Shown: positions 1-8,150 of the stretch, piece after piece | How the letters are laid out: every line of letters begins with the position of its first letter | How positions within the stretch are numbered: position 1 is the stretch's first letter | Source: Xylophilus sp. Leaf220 | GTDB taxonomy: Bacteria; Pseudomonadota; Gammaproteobacteria; Burkholderiales; Burkholderiaceae_C | Reading direction: 5' to 3' | Assembly: GCF_001421705.1 (NCBI RefSeq) | Contig: NZ_LMKO01000023.1 | Coordinates: 232,639-296,638 of the forward strand | DNA: 64,000 nt | The notes under the pieces: model-generated | Told to the model about the DNA's origin: nothing | The model's database searches: none | Seen by the model: only the letters and a program-made list of their open reading frames with translations | Program-made: the position numbers and the translations under genes

Positions 1-465
1 TTGAACGCGGTGGCCTTGACGCTGCGCATCGTGCAGCGCGTGTACTTCGTGACGGCCATGTACGGATGGGAGCACGGCCTGCTGTCCATCCCGCGCATGG
101 TCATCGGGAACTTCATCAACGCGATGGCCGCCGGCCGGGCGTGGCGCCTGTTCCTGGGGCACAAGCTCTTCGGCAACCGGCTGGTCTGGGACAAGACCAT
201 GCACGACTTCCCTTCGGCCGACCAGCTCATCCAGCAGCGCCAGCGCCTGGGCGAGGTGCTGCTGTCGTGGCGCGCCATCGAGGAGGACCAGCTCAACAAT
301 GCGCTGATGCTGCAGCGATCCTCGCGCAAGCCGCTCGGCAGGATCCTGCTCGAGCAGGGCTATCTCGACCGGGGCACGCTGGACGAGGCCGTCTCGTTCC
401 AGATCCACGATTCGGCCTTCGCGGACTCCGCGCCCCACAGCCAGCACGAGGCCACAGCAGCATGA
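1..465 (+). CDS. nfrB: NfrB-type glycosyltransferase, C-terminal part (5' end outside window)
   Basis: The reading frame is open at the first base, so this is the tail of a gene that begins upstream; the TTG at position 1 is not a credible start. The first 50 residues resemble the end of the inner-membrane glycosyltransferase NfrB (phage N4 adsorption protein B). Residues about 75-135 form an MshEN-like module with two similar halves (RLGEVLLSW... and PLGRILLEQGYL...), a fold that binds cyclic di-GMP in MshE and in E. coli NfrB. In E. coli NfrB makes a secreted polysaccharide exported through NfrA. The stop overlaps the nfrA start in an ATGA, which suggests translational coupling. The identification rests on this tail and on the following nfrA gene. 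Confidence 0.75.
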   Translation: MNAVALTLRIVQRVYFVTAMYGWEHGLLSIPRMVIGNFINAMAAGRAWRLFLGHKLFGNRLVWDKTMHDFPSADQLIQQRQRLGEVLLSWRAIEEDQLNNALMLQRSSRKPLGRILLEQGYLDRGTLDEAVSFQIHDSAFADSAPHSQHEATAA

Positions 466-3400
466 CGCGATTGAGCAAGCGCACGATTCTCGCGATCGCA
501 CTCGCGGCGGTATGGCCGGTGGCGCCGGCCTTCGCGGCCGCCAGCCAGCACGGCCTGCAGCCGCGCGACGGGTCACAGGACCAGGACCCGCCGTTGCGGC
601 TGGCCCTCAGCTACCGCATGACGATGCCGGCCCCGCCGGTGCCGGCGCCGAGCACGCCGCAGGAGCCCGCGCCAGTCGCACAGCTTCCACGCGAGCCCGT
701 CGGCCGGGAAAGCCGCAGCAGCGAGGCCGCATCGGTGCTGAACGCGCGGCCCGACCAGCTTCCGCCGGTGCCGGACCTGTCGGCCTTCCTGCCGCCGTCG
801 CCGGCGCTGCGGCCCTCGACCTCCCTCGCGCCGCCGCCACGTGCCGTCGCCGCCTCGCCTGCACATCCGGATGCGGGCACCTGGGGCACCGGCCCGGCCG
901 ATGCGGTCGTGAACGCGGCGGACGAGCGGCTGCCGCTGCTCTCCGTGGCTTTGTATCCGCTGCCGGCGGCACCGGTGCCGGCCCGCGGACCGGCACCGCC
1001 GCTGCGCATCGAGCAGGCGCCGCGCGACACCCGTGCCGACGACCAGCGCGCGGCGCGCCTGGCGATGCAGCCGCGCTCCGTGCCGGTGCTGCGCGGCAGG
1101 GCGTGGCAATTGGCGGACCAGGGCTACAAGGCCTACAACCGCAACGACTTCAAGACCGCGCTGGCCCGTGCCGACGCGGCCCTGCGCCTGCGGCCCGACG
1201 TGGCGCGGCTCCACCAGTTGCGCGTCTATGCGCTGCAGAAGCTGGGCCGCCTGGACGAAGCCGCGCTCACCGCAGAGCGCGCCATCGACCAGGGCTACAC
1301 CAGCCCGGAGCTGCGCGAGGCGCTGGTCAACCTGCGCCCGATCACCACCGACGCTGCCGGCGTGCAGACCACCGAGGCCTACCGCAAGGGTTTCCCGATC
1401 GCGACGCAGGCCTACGTCGAATACAACGACGCACAGTACGCCGCCGCGGCGATCACCGCCGAGAAGGCGGTGCGCACCGATCCCAGCCAGGGTACCTGGG
1501 TGCTGCTGTGGTTCAACGCGCTGGAGAACCAGCAGCGCTACCAGGACCTGATCCAGGCGGGTGCGGTGGCGCTCGCCCTCGGCGCGCCGAACAAGGACGA
1601 GATCATGGCGCGCATGCGCTTGGCGCGCCAGTCCATCGCGGTGCAGCACGCACAGGCCGCCTACCAGGCCATGACCCGGAACCGGCCGCAGGAAGCGGTG
1701 AAGGACGCTCGCGAGGCGGTGCGCCTGGCACCGGACGTCGGCAGCCATCAGCTGCTGCTGATCAGCGTGCTGCAGGCGACGCAGGACCTGGCCGGCGCCG
1801 AACAGGCCGCGACCGAGGCGCTCGAGATCGACAGCGAGGCGACCGCCATCCAGGTCCACCGAGCCTACCTGCGCCAGCTGCTGGGCCGCTCCGACGGCGC
1901 CCAGCAGGACATCGATGCGGTGCTCGGCCACGACTGGGTCGACGAGGCGCAGCGCCGCAACGCCCGCCTGATCGGTGCCGACATGGCGCTGGCCGCGCGC
2001 AACCCGGCCCGTGCGCTGGCCCTGCTGGCGCCGTTGCCACCAGACGACCCGCAGGCGCAGGCGCGGCGCAAGCAGGCCGGCGGCGCCACCGGCTGGTGGA
2101 GTGCCCCGGCGGTGCTGGCGGTCACCGCTTATGCGCCGATGCAGATCTGCCGCGACACGCCCTACGGCACCGCCTGCGAACTCGAACCCTGGGATGCGCC
2201 GGGCACCGACAACCCCTCGGCCCGCGCCTATGCGGCCTATGGACAGCAGCGCTACCCGGAGGCAATCGCGCTCGCCCGCAAGGCCGTGGCCGAGCAACCC
2301 GACAACGAAGCCAACCAGAACCTGCTGACCACCGCGCTCGCATCGGGCACGCCCTTCGAACGCCGGGAATCGCTGGAGCGCCTGAACGTGGCGCTGGCCG
2401 CCAAGCCGGCGGACGCGACGCTGCTGCGCCAGCGGGGCTACCTGCAGATCGCCAACAAGCAGCCGGCGCTCGCGCTGCAGGATTTCGTCGCCGCGCGCGC
2501 CACCGGAGACGCGCCGCCGACCAACGTGCTCGACGAGGCCTACGCCACCGCCGGCACCGGCAACCGCCCCGCCGCCGCGGCGATGCTGCGCCAGGCGATC
2601 GACGACGCCGACGCGGGCAAGCTCGCGCTGGACCCGCAGCAGCGCTTCGACACGCGCAGCGCCATCGCCAACTATTCGCGCGACTGGGGCGTCAACGCGA
2701 CCGTCAGCTACCGCGGGGCGCGCTCGGCGTCCAACGGCCTCGTGGGCCAGCCGGTCTCGGTGCCGGGCAACGCGGTGTTCAGCACGACCGAGGTCTTCTG
2801 GCGTCCGTCGGATTTCCTCAATTCGACCTCGACCACCTTCGACGTCTACGGCCGCCTGTCCAACGCGCTCCATGCCGGCACCAACGTCACCGGCCCGCAG
2901 ACCGTGGACAACCCCTGCGGCGGCACGATTTCGGTGGCGGAACAGCGTGGCCGCGGCATCGCCGGCCTGCCCTCGACCACCGGCGCCCTCGGCGTGCGTT
3001 ACACGCCGGACACCGAGACCAACCTCACCTTCGGCCTGGAGCGGCAGTTCCTGCTGGGCACGGCGGCGCGGTCCGGCTCGGTCACGCCGGGGCCTGCCGA
3101 CCTGCGCTGCCAGCTCAACAATCAAGCCGCGGCGCTCGACTACAAGACTGACGCCGGCTCGGGTGGCTGGCAGGCCTACGTGCTGTACGGCTTCTACGAG
3201 GGCACCGGCCTGCGCCTGGACACCACCAGCTGGTTCACGATGGAAGGCTACCTGCAGGCGGGCTACACGATGCTGGACACGCCGGTGGCCTACCGCCTGC
3301 GCGACGCGTCCGGCAACGTGCTCGGCACCAGCGACGGCAAGCTCAAGCGCGGCCAGGGCTTCGCCGCCGGGGAGGTGCGCATCGGGCGCAGCTTCGTCTC

Positions 3401-3701
3401 CGACTACAGCGACCGCCTGGTGTTCTTCCCGCACGTCTCGGTGGCCGCGGACGCGTTTTCCAACCGCAACCGGGTGAGCGGAGCGCCGATCGCCGGCTTC
3501 AATTCGTTCGGCCTGGCGGACAACGGATCGACCTGGTCGGCCGGCGCCGGCGTGGGCGTCAACCTGCGCTACTGGCTCAACGAAGACCGCTACAACGCGC
3601 AGCGCTCCCATGTCGACACGAGCCTGCAATACCGTACCAGCCTGGGCGGCCAGGCCGATCGCGCCAAGGGCGTGTTCCTGAGCTTCTCGGTCGCGTACTG
3701 A
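462..3701 (+). CDS. nfrA: NfrA-type outer-membrane exopolysaccharide exporter (phage N4 adsorption protein A family)
   Basis: This 1079-residue protein starts at the ATG inside the ATGA overlap with the preceding gene; the frame is open further upstream but only as a shadow of nfrB. It has a signal peptide (about residues 1-26, ending APAFAAA), a proline-rich stretch (about 45-175), several TPR helical repeats (about 195-690, for example DQGYKAYNRNDFKTALARAD) and a C-terminal region of alternating polar and aromatic strands ending in FSVAY, as expected of an outer-membrane beta-barrel. E. coli NfrA is about 990 residues, so this one is longer, mainly because of the proline-rich segment. In E. 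coli NfrA exports the NfrB glycan and is the receptor of phage N4. The assignment to the family is firm; the sugar is unknown. Confidence 0.85.
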   Translation: MTRLSKRTILAIALAAVWPVAPAFAAASQHGLQPRDGSQDQDPPLRLALSYRMTMPAPPVPAPSTPQEPAPVAQLPREPVGRESRSSEAASVLNARPDQLPPVPDLSAFLPPSPALRPSTSLAPPPRAVAASPAHPDAGTWGTGPADAVVNAADERLPLLSVALYPLPAAPVPARGPAPPLRIEQAPRDTRADDQRAARLAMQPRSVPVLRGRAWQLADQGYKAYNRNDFKTALARADAALRLRPDVARLHQLRVYALQKLGRLDEAALTAERAIDQGYTSPELREALVNLRPITTDAAGVQTTEAYRKGFPIATQAYVEYNDAQYAAAAITAEKAVRTDPSQGTWVLLWFNALENQQRYQDLIQAGAVALALGAPNKDEIMARMRLARQSIAVQHAQAAYQAMTRNRPQEAVKDAREAVRLAPDVGSHQLLLISVLQATQDLAGAEQAATEALEIDSEATAIQVHRAYLRQLLGRSDGAQQDIDAVLGHDWVDEAQRRNARLIGADMALAARNPARALALLAPLPPDDPQAQARRKQAGGATGWWSAPAVLAVTAYAPMQICRDTPYGTACELEPWDAPGTDNPSARAYAAYGQQRYPEAIALARKAVAEQPDNEANQNLLTTALASGTPFERRESLERLNVALAAKPADATLLRQRGYLQIANKQPALALQDFVAARATGDAPPTNVLDEAYATAGTGNRPAAAAMLRQAIDDADAGKLALDPQQRFDTRSAIANYSRDWGVNATVSYRGARSASNGLVGQPVSVPGNAVFSTTEVFWRPSDFLNSTSTTFDVYGRLSNALHAGTNVTGPQTVDNPCGGTISVAEQRGRGIAGLPSTTGALGVRYTPDTETNLTFGLERQFLLGTAARSGSVTPGPADLRCQLNNQAAALDYKTDAGSGGWQAYVLYGFYEGTGLRLDTTSWFTMEGYLQAGYTMLDTPVAYRLRDASGNVLGTSDGKLKRGQGFAAGEVRIGRSFVSDYSDRLVFFPHVSVAADAFSNRNRVSGAPIAGFNSFGLADNGSTWSAGAGVGVNLRYWLNEDRYNAQRSHVDTSLQYRTSLGGQADRAKGVFLSFSVAY

Positions 3702-3747
3702 AACGCGCGGCCGCCGTTCTTCCCCTTCGCTTCACCATCCCAGCGCC

Positions 3748-4734
3748 ATGCCGATTCCCGCCTCCGTCTTCTCACCGCGCCGTCGCACCCTGCTCTGCTG
3801 GCCCGCCGCCCTGGCGCTGCCCGGCATGGCCGCCGCACAGGTCGAAACCCTGGCCATCGTCGGCAAAGACAACTACATCTTCGCCGGCTGGGGCAACAGC
3901 GGCCCGCCCGACGACAAGGGCATCGACGCGACCGTGGCGCGGGTGGCCGAGGTGCGCCGGCTGCTCGCCGCGCGCGGCACCACGCTGGTGGTGCCGGTGC
4001 TGCCCGACAAGATGTCCTTCCACGAGGATAAGCTGCCCGAAGGCAAGGCCATCACCGTCGAGACGCGCGCCCGCTACGCCGGCATCCTCGGCCGCATGCA
4101 GGCGGCCGACATCCCCACCTTCGACGGAGCGGCGACCTTGCGCGCGGTCCAGGCCGCCGGCCAGCCGGTCTATTACAAGACCGACCAGCACTGGACGCAG
4201 GCCGGTGCCGACGCGATGGCGCAGGGCACCGCCGACGTGATCCGCCGCCTGGTGCCGACCCTGGCCGGCGCGCCCGGTACCGGCCTGGCCTTGGGCACCG
4301 TGTCCAACGAGCGGCGGTTCGGCGACCTGGCCGAGCGCTTCCTGACGCCTGAACAGCGCCGGGCCGTAGGACGCGAGACCTTCACCGTGCGCCGCACCTC
4401 CGAATCCGACAACCTGCTGGGCGACGCCCTGGCGCCGGTGCACGTGACCGGCAACAGCATGGTGCAGCCGTACTTCGGCTACCCGCAGAAGCTGTCGAAC
4501 CTGATCGACCGCCCGGTGACGGTGAACTGGAAGCCGGGGGACGTCGGCTTCTGGATCGTGCTGCTCGACTACATCGAATCCGCCGGCTTTCGCAAGCAGC
4601 CGCCGCAGGTGCTGGTCTGGCAGCTGTTCGAGCCCAACTTCCACCTGGGTCCCGAAGCGCGCGGCCTGTGGGATGCGGCCTCCATCGTCACCGAGAGCGA
4701 CTGGAGCCGACGGGTCAAAGCGGCGCTCGCCTGA
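3748..4734 (+). CDS. AlgX/AlgJ-like SGNH polysaccharide acyltransferase, periplasmic
   Basis: This 328-residue protein has an export signal with an arginine run (SPRRRTLLCWPAALALPG, cleavage probably after MAAA near residue 30), possibly Tat-dependent. It matches the AlgJ/AlgX SGNH-hydrolase-like fold: Asp146 and His148 lie in KTDQHWTQAG and Ser237 in VTGNSMVQ, which together give the Asp-His-Ser triad that moves acetyl groups onto alginate in Pseudomonas. It sits 46 bases after nfrA and 3 bases before a second SGNH gene, so an operon is likely. I infer that it acylates the NfrAB glycan in the periplasm. The acyl group cannot be read from the sequence. Confidence 0.8.
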   Translation: MPIPASVFSPRRRTLLCWPAALALPGMAAAQVETLAIVGKDNYIFAGWGNSGPPDDKGIDATVARVAEVRRLLAARGTTLVVPVLPDKMSFHEDKLPEGKAITVETRARYAGILGRMQAADIPTFDGAATLRAVQAAGQPVYYKTDQHWTQAGADAMAQGTADVIRRLVPTLAGAPGTGLALGTVSNERRFGDLAERFLTPEQRRAVGRETFTVRRTSESDNLLGDALAPVHVTGNSMVQPYFGYPQKLSNLIDRPVTVNWKPGDVGFWIVLLDYIESAGFRKQPPQVLVWQLFEPNFHLGPEARGLWDAASIVTESDWSRRVKAALA

Positions 4735-4737
4735 GTC

Positions 4738-5865
4738 GTGGCGACGCCGTCGTCTTCCGCGGCGCCTGCCGGGCCGGACGCGAAAGGGCACAGGACCTTC
4801 GCGCTGGCGATCGGCGTGGCCCTGGCGGTCGGCTTTGCCTGGGGCGCCTGGCGCATCGCCCAACTGTCTGTCGCGGCGGCCGACTGGACCCCGACGACCT
4901 GGGTCGACGGGCAGGCCGGCCAGCAGTTCAACAAGGCGCTCGGCGTGCTGCCGGGCCAGGGCGCGATCGACCGGGCCGGCGCAGCGTTGCGCTACCGCCT
5001 GTTCGGCGACCTGGGCCCGCAGGTGGCCGAAGGCTGCCCGGGCTGGCTTTTCTACCGCGACGGGCTGCGCCCCCGGCCCGGCCATGCCGAGGCCTTCGCG
5101 CAACGGCTGGTGCTGATGCGGCAGTGGACCGATCGGTTGCGGCAGGCCGGCGTACGTACCGTCGTCGCGGTGGTACCCGACAAATCCCGCATCGAGTCCG
5201 AGCATCTGTGCGGCCTGCCGGTGTCGCTGCCGATGCAGTTCCGGCTGGAGACGTTCCAGCACGCTCTGAGGACCGCCGGCATTCCGTTCGCGGATCTGCG
5301 CCCGCCGCTGGCCGCGCTGCCGCAGGCCTACTACCGCACCGACGTGCACATGACACCGGAGGGCGCGGAGGCCGCCGCCGACGCCGCGGCCGCGGCCGCA
5401 CTGCCGCTGCTCGGTGGTCCGGGTGCGCAGCGGTTCGACAGCCGGCGCGGCGATGCGCCTGTCCCGCGGATGGGCGACCTGATCGTGCTGGCGGGTCTGG
5501 ACGCGGCGCCCGAGGGCTGGCGCCCGGCGATCGAAGACATCGTGCCCGAGATGATTACCGCGGCGCACGCCGGTGGCCTGCTCGACGACGGTCCGCCCGC
5601 CGAGGTGGTTCTGCTCGGCGACTCGAACGGCCTGCGCAGCGCGTTCGCCGAACGGCTGGGCCGGCGGCTCGGCCGCGAAGTATGGAACCAGAGCCAGGAC
5701 GGCGGCTACTTCGCCGGGGCGATGCTCGCCGCGCTGGCGCGCCAGGGCCGCTGGCCCGCCAGCCTGAAGCTGGTGGTGTGGCAGTTCTCCGAACTGTCGC
5801 TGTCGCTGCCGCTGAGCGACGACGAACGACGCGCGCTGGCCGCACTCGCGCCCACCGCCCGCTGA
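4738..5865 (+). CDS. AlgJ-like SGNH acyltransferase with N-terminal membrane anchor
   Basis: The frame starts at GTG 4738, three bases after the previous stop. The 375-residue product has one membrane helix (about residues 20-40) and then an AlgJ/AlgX-type domain. The typical WLF element is GCPGWLFYRDG (residues 99-109). Asp202 and His204 are in RTDVHMTPEG, and Ser296 is in a true GDS motif (VLLGDSNGLR), so the catalytic triad is complete. It differs clearly from the preceding SGNH protein, so the two are probably successive carriers or act at different sites, as AlgJ and AlgX do in alginate acetylation. It is followed 6 bases later by the MBOAT gene. Confidence 0.8.
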   Translation: MATPSSSAAPAGPDAKGHRTFALAIGVALAVGFAWGAWRIAQLSVAAADWTPTTWVDGQAGQQFNKALGVLPGQGAIDRAGAALRYRLFGDLGPQVAEGCPGWLFYRDGLRPRPGHAEAFAQRLVLMRQWTDRLRQAGVRTVVAVVPDKSRIESEHLCGLPVSLPMQFRLETFQHALRTAGIPFADLRPPLAALPQAYYRTDVHMTPEGAEAAADAAAAAALPLLGGPGAQRFDSRRGDAPVPRMGDLIVLAGLDAAPEGWRPAIEDIVPEMITAAHAGGLLDDGPPAEVVLLGDSNGLRSAFAERLGRRLGREVWNQSQDGGYFAGAMLAALARQGRWPASLKLVVWQFSELSLSLPLSDDERRALAALAPTAR

Positions 5866-5871
5866 CGCGCC

Positions 5872-7455
5872 ATGCTCTTCAATTCGTATCTCTTCCTGCT
5901 GCTGTTCCTGCCCGTCGCGCTGGGTGGCTACTACCTGCTGGGCGCCTTGCGTCTGCGCTGGGCCGCGCTGTGGCTGTGCGGGGTGTCCTTCGTCTTCTAC
6001 GGCTGGTGGAACCCGCGTTTCGTGGTGCTGCTGGCGGGCTCGATCCTGTTCAACTACCTGGTAAGCCTGCTCGTCGTGGGCTGGGCCGGCCGGCCCCGCC
6101 GACAGTGGTGGGCCGTGGCGATCGGCATCGGCTGCAACCTGGCGCTGCTGTTCTACTACAAGTACTTCGCCACCCTGCTCGACGTGCTGCAGGGCTGGGG
6201 CCTGGGCCACGGCAAGGTCGACGACATCCTGCTGCCGCTGGGCATCTCGTTCTTCACCTTCACCCAGATCGGCTACCTGCTCGACTGCAGTGCCGGCACG
6301 GTGAAGAAGCCCGACCTGCTGAACCACACCCTCTTCGTCACCTTCTTCCCGCACCTGATCGCAGGCCCGGTACTGCACCACAAGGAGATGATGCCGCAGT
6401 TCGCCGAGCCGCAGAACTACCGCTTCAAGGCCGAGAACCTGTCGATCGGCGGCGCGCTCTTCGTGATCGGCTTGGCCAAGAAAGTGCTGCTGGCCGACAG
6501 CATCGCGCCGTATGCCGACGCCGGCTTCGCGGCGCCGGGCGACCTGGATTTTTGGGGGGCCTGGGCCGCCAGCCTGTCGTATGCGATGCAGCTCTACTTC
6601 GACTTCTCGGGCTATTCCGACATGGCGCTGGGCCTGTCGAAGATGTTCGGCATCCGGTTCCCGCTCAACTTCAACTCGCCGTACAAGGCGCCTTCGATCA
6701 TCGAGTACTGGGCGCGTTGGCACATGACGCTGACCCGCTACCTGACGGCCTACCTCTACTACCCGATGGCCATGCGCGTCTCGCGGTGGCGCAGCCGCCG
6801 CGGCCTGCCGGTGGGCACCGCCGGCAGCCGCACGGCGGGCGGCTTCGCGCTGATGATCGCGCTGCCGACCGTCTACACCATGGGGCTGGCCGGCATCTGG
6901 CACGGCGCGGGCCTGCAGTTCCTCCTCTACGGCCTGCTGCACGCCGGCTACCTGTGCGTGAACCACGCCTGGCGCATCCTGACCGCCGGCCGCACCGCGC
7001 CGACCCGGCCGTGGGCCCGGTGGCTCTGGCGCAGCACCTGCGTGCTGCTGACGCTGGTCGCGGTGATGGTGGCGTTCGCCTTTTTCCGCGCGGCCACCGT
7101 GCCCGACGCATCGGCGCTGCTGCGCGGCATGCTGGGATTGCACGGCTTCGCCGACATCGACGCTTCGCTGCAGGCATTGCACGCGGCCGACGCCCTCGGC
7201 GCGTGGCACCTGGCGATCGGGCGCCACCTGCAGGCGCTGCACCTGGTGCTGTTGCTGGCCATCGTGTGGCTGGCACCCAACTCGCACCAGATCCTGGGCC
7301 GCTTCTCGCCGGCCCTCGCGAAGGTGCAGGAAGCGCCGCAACGCTGGCTGCGGTGGCGGCCGAGCATCGCCTGGCTGGCTGTCACGCTCGTGCTACTGTT
7401 CCTGTGCCTGACCCATCTGCACCGGGAAACCCGGTTCCTCTACTTCCAGTTCTGA
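5872..7455 (+). CDS. MBOAT-family acyltransferase, AlgI/DltB type
   Basis: This polytopic inner-membrane protein of 527 residues has about ten hydrophobic segments. Family motifs are clear: FFPHLIAGPVLHH (158-170), QLYFDFSGYSDMALGL (240-255), EYWARWHMTL (278-287, His284) and GIWHGAG (341-347) with the essential membrane histidine at His344. AlgI moves acetyl groups, and DltB moves D-alanine from the carrier protein DltC, across the inner membrane; both belong to this family. It is the only MBOAT in the window. It therefore could serve either the alginate-like acyltransferases on its own strand or the carrier protein and ligase encoded on the opposite strand. Confidence 0.9.
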   Translation: MLFNSYLFLLLFLPVALGGYYLLGALRLRWAALWLCGVSFVFYGWWNPRFVVLLAGSILFNYLVSLLVVGWAGRPRRQWWAVAIGIGCNLALLFYYKYFATLLDVLQGWGLGHGKVDDILLPLGISFFTFTQIGYLLDCSAGTVKKPDLLNHTLFVTFFPHLIAGPVLHHKEMMPQFAEPQNYRFKAENLSIGGALFVIGLAKKVLLADSIAPYADAGFAAPGDLDFWGAWAASLSYAMQLYFDFSGYSDMALGLSKMFGIRFPLNFNSPYKAPSIIEYWARWHMTLTRYLTAYLYYPMAMRVSRWRSRRGLPVGTAGSRTAGGFALMIALPTVYTMGLAGIWHGAGLQFLLYGLLHAGYLCVNHAWRILTAGRTAPTRPWARWLWRSTCVLLTLVAVMVAFAFFRAATVPDASALLRGMLGLHGFADIDASLQALHAADALGAWHLAIGRHLQALHLVLLLAIVWLAPNSHQILGRFSPALAKVQEAPQRWLRWRPSIAWLAVTLVLLFLCLTHLHRETRFLYFQF

Positions 7456-8150
7456 TGCGCGCTTATCACCTCCGCACCTCCCGCCTCCGCCCGGCGCTGA
7501 CCCTGCTGGCGATGCTGTCGGCCGCAGCCGGCAGCGCGGCGCAGGAGGGCGCGCTCTCCCAGCTCTATGCGGCGCGACCGCCGGCCGGCTCGTCGTTCGT
7601 GCGGGTGGTCAATCCGCTGCCGACCGCGCTGCGGGTGCGCATCGCCGATGGCCCGGTGCAGAGCATCGGCGCGGCCACGCCGGCCAGCAGCTATGCGATC
7701 GTGCGCGGCGGCCGCAGCTTCGCGGTACAGGTCGGCGGCAAGCCGGCCGCCACGCTCGACGTGCGGCCCGACAGCTTCAGCACACTGGTGCTGCGGGCCG
7801 AGGGCGCCGGCTATGCCTTCACCACGATCGACGACACCACCGATACGCAAGACGCGCTCAAGGCGGAACTGCGCTTCTACAACCTGGCGGCCGCCTGCGC
7901 GTCGGCCCAGCTGGTGCTGTCGCCTGCCGGCACGCCGGTGCTGCGCGATGTCGCCGCTGGCGCGTCGGCCGCCCGTGCGGTGAATCCGGTGCGCGCCACC
8001 GTCGCGGGCCGGTGCGGAGAGGCCGCCAGCCCCGCGCTGCCCTTGCCGCCGATGCAGCCCGGCGACCACCTGAGCCTGTTCCTGACCGGCAGCGCCGACA
8101 AGCCGGTGCTTTCGGCCCAGCCGAGCCGCACCGACCCCTTCACCCGTTGA
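7455..8150 (+). CDS. AlgF-like periplasmic polysaccharide acylation protein
   Basis: The ATG overlaps the MBOAT stop codon (TGATG), indicating translational coupling. The 231-residue product has a signal peptide (cleavage near residue 29, after GSAAQ). The mature part begins LSQLYAARPPAGSSFVRVVN, which resembles the start of mature AlgF, a periplasmic partner needed for alginate acetylation. Two similar beta-rich halves follow (about 40-120 and 125-215). This completes an AlgI/J/X/F-like set. Its last 11 bases overlap the end of the opposite-strand AMP ligase gene. Confidence 0.65.
   Translation: MRAYHLRTSRLRPALTLLAMLSAAAGSAAQEGALSQLYAARPPAGSSFVRVVNPLPTALRVRIADGPVQSIGAATPASSYAIVRGGRSFAVQVGGKPAATLDVRPDSFSTLVLRAEGAGYAFTTIDDTTDTQDALKAELRFYNLAAACASAQLVLSPAGTPVLRDVAAGASAARAVNPVRATVAGRCGEAASPALPLPPMQPGDHLSLFLTGSADKPVLSAQPSRTDPFTR

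Noticed and set aside
573-3629. A 1018-codon open frame on the minus strand opposite nfrA
   Set aside because: High-GC DNA gives long antisense frames; the product is arginine/glycine-rich with no domain, and nfrA on the other strand has signal peptide, TPRs and barrel.
4668-7400. Upstream 900-odd codons of a long plus-strand frame that ends at the AlgF-like stop
   Set aside because: The part upstream of the ATG at 7455 is a shadow of the SGNH and MBOAT genes; only 7455-8150 codes for a credible secreted protein.
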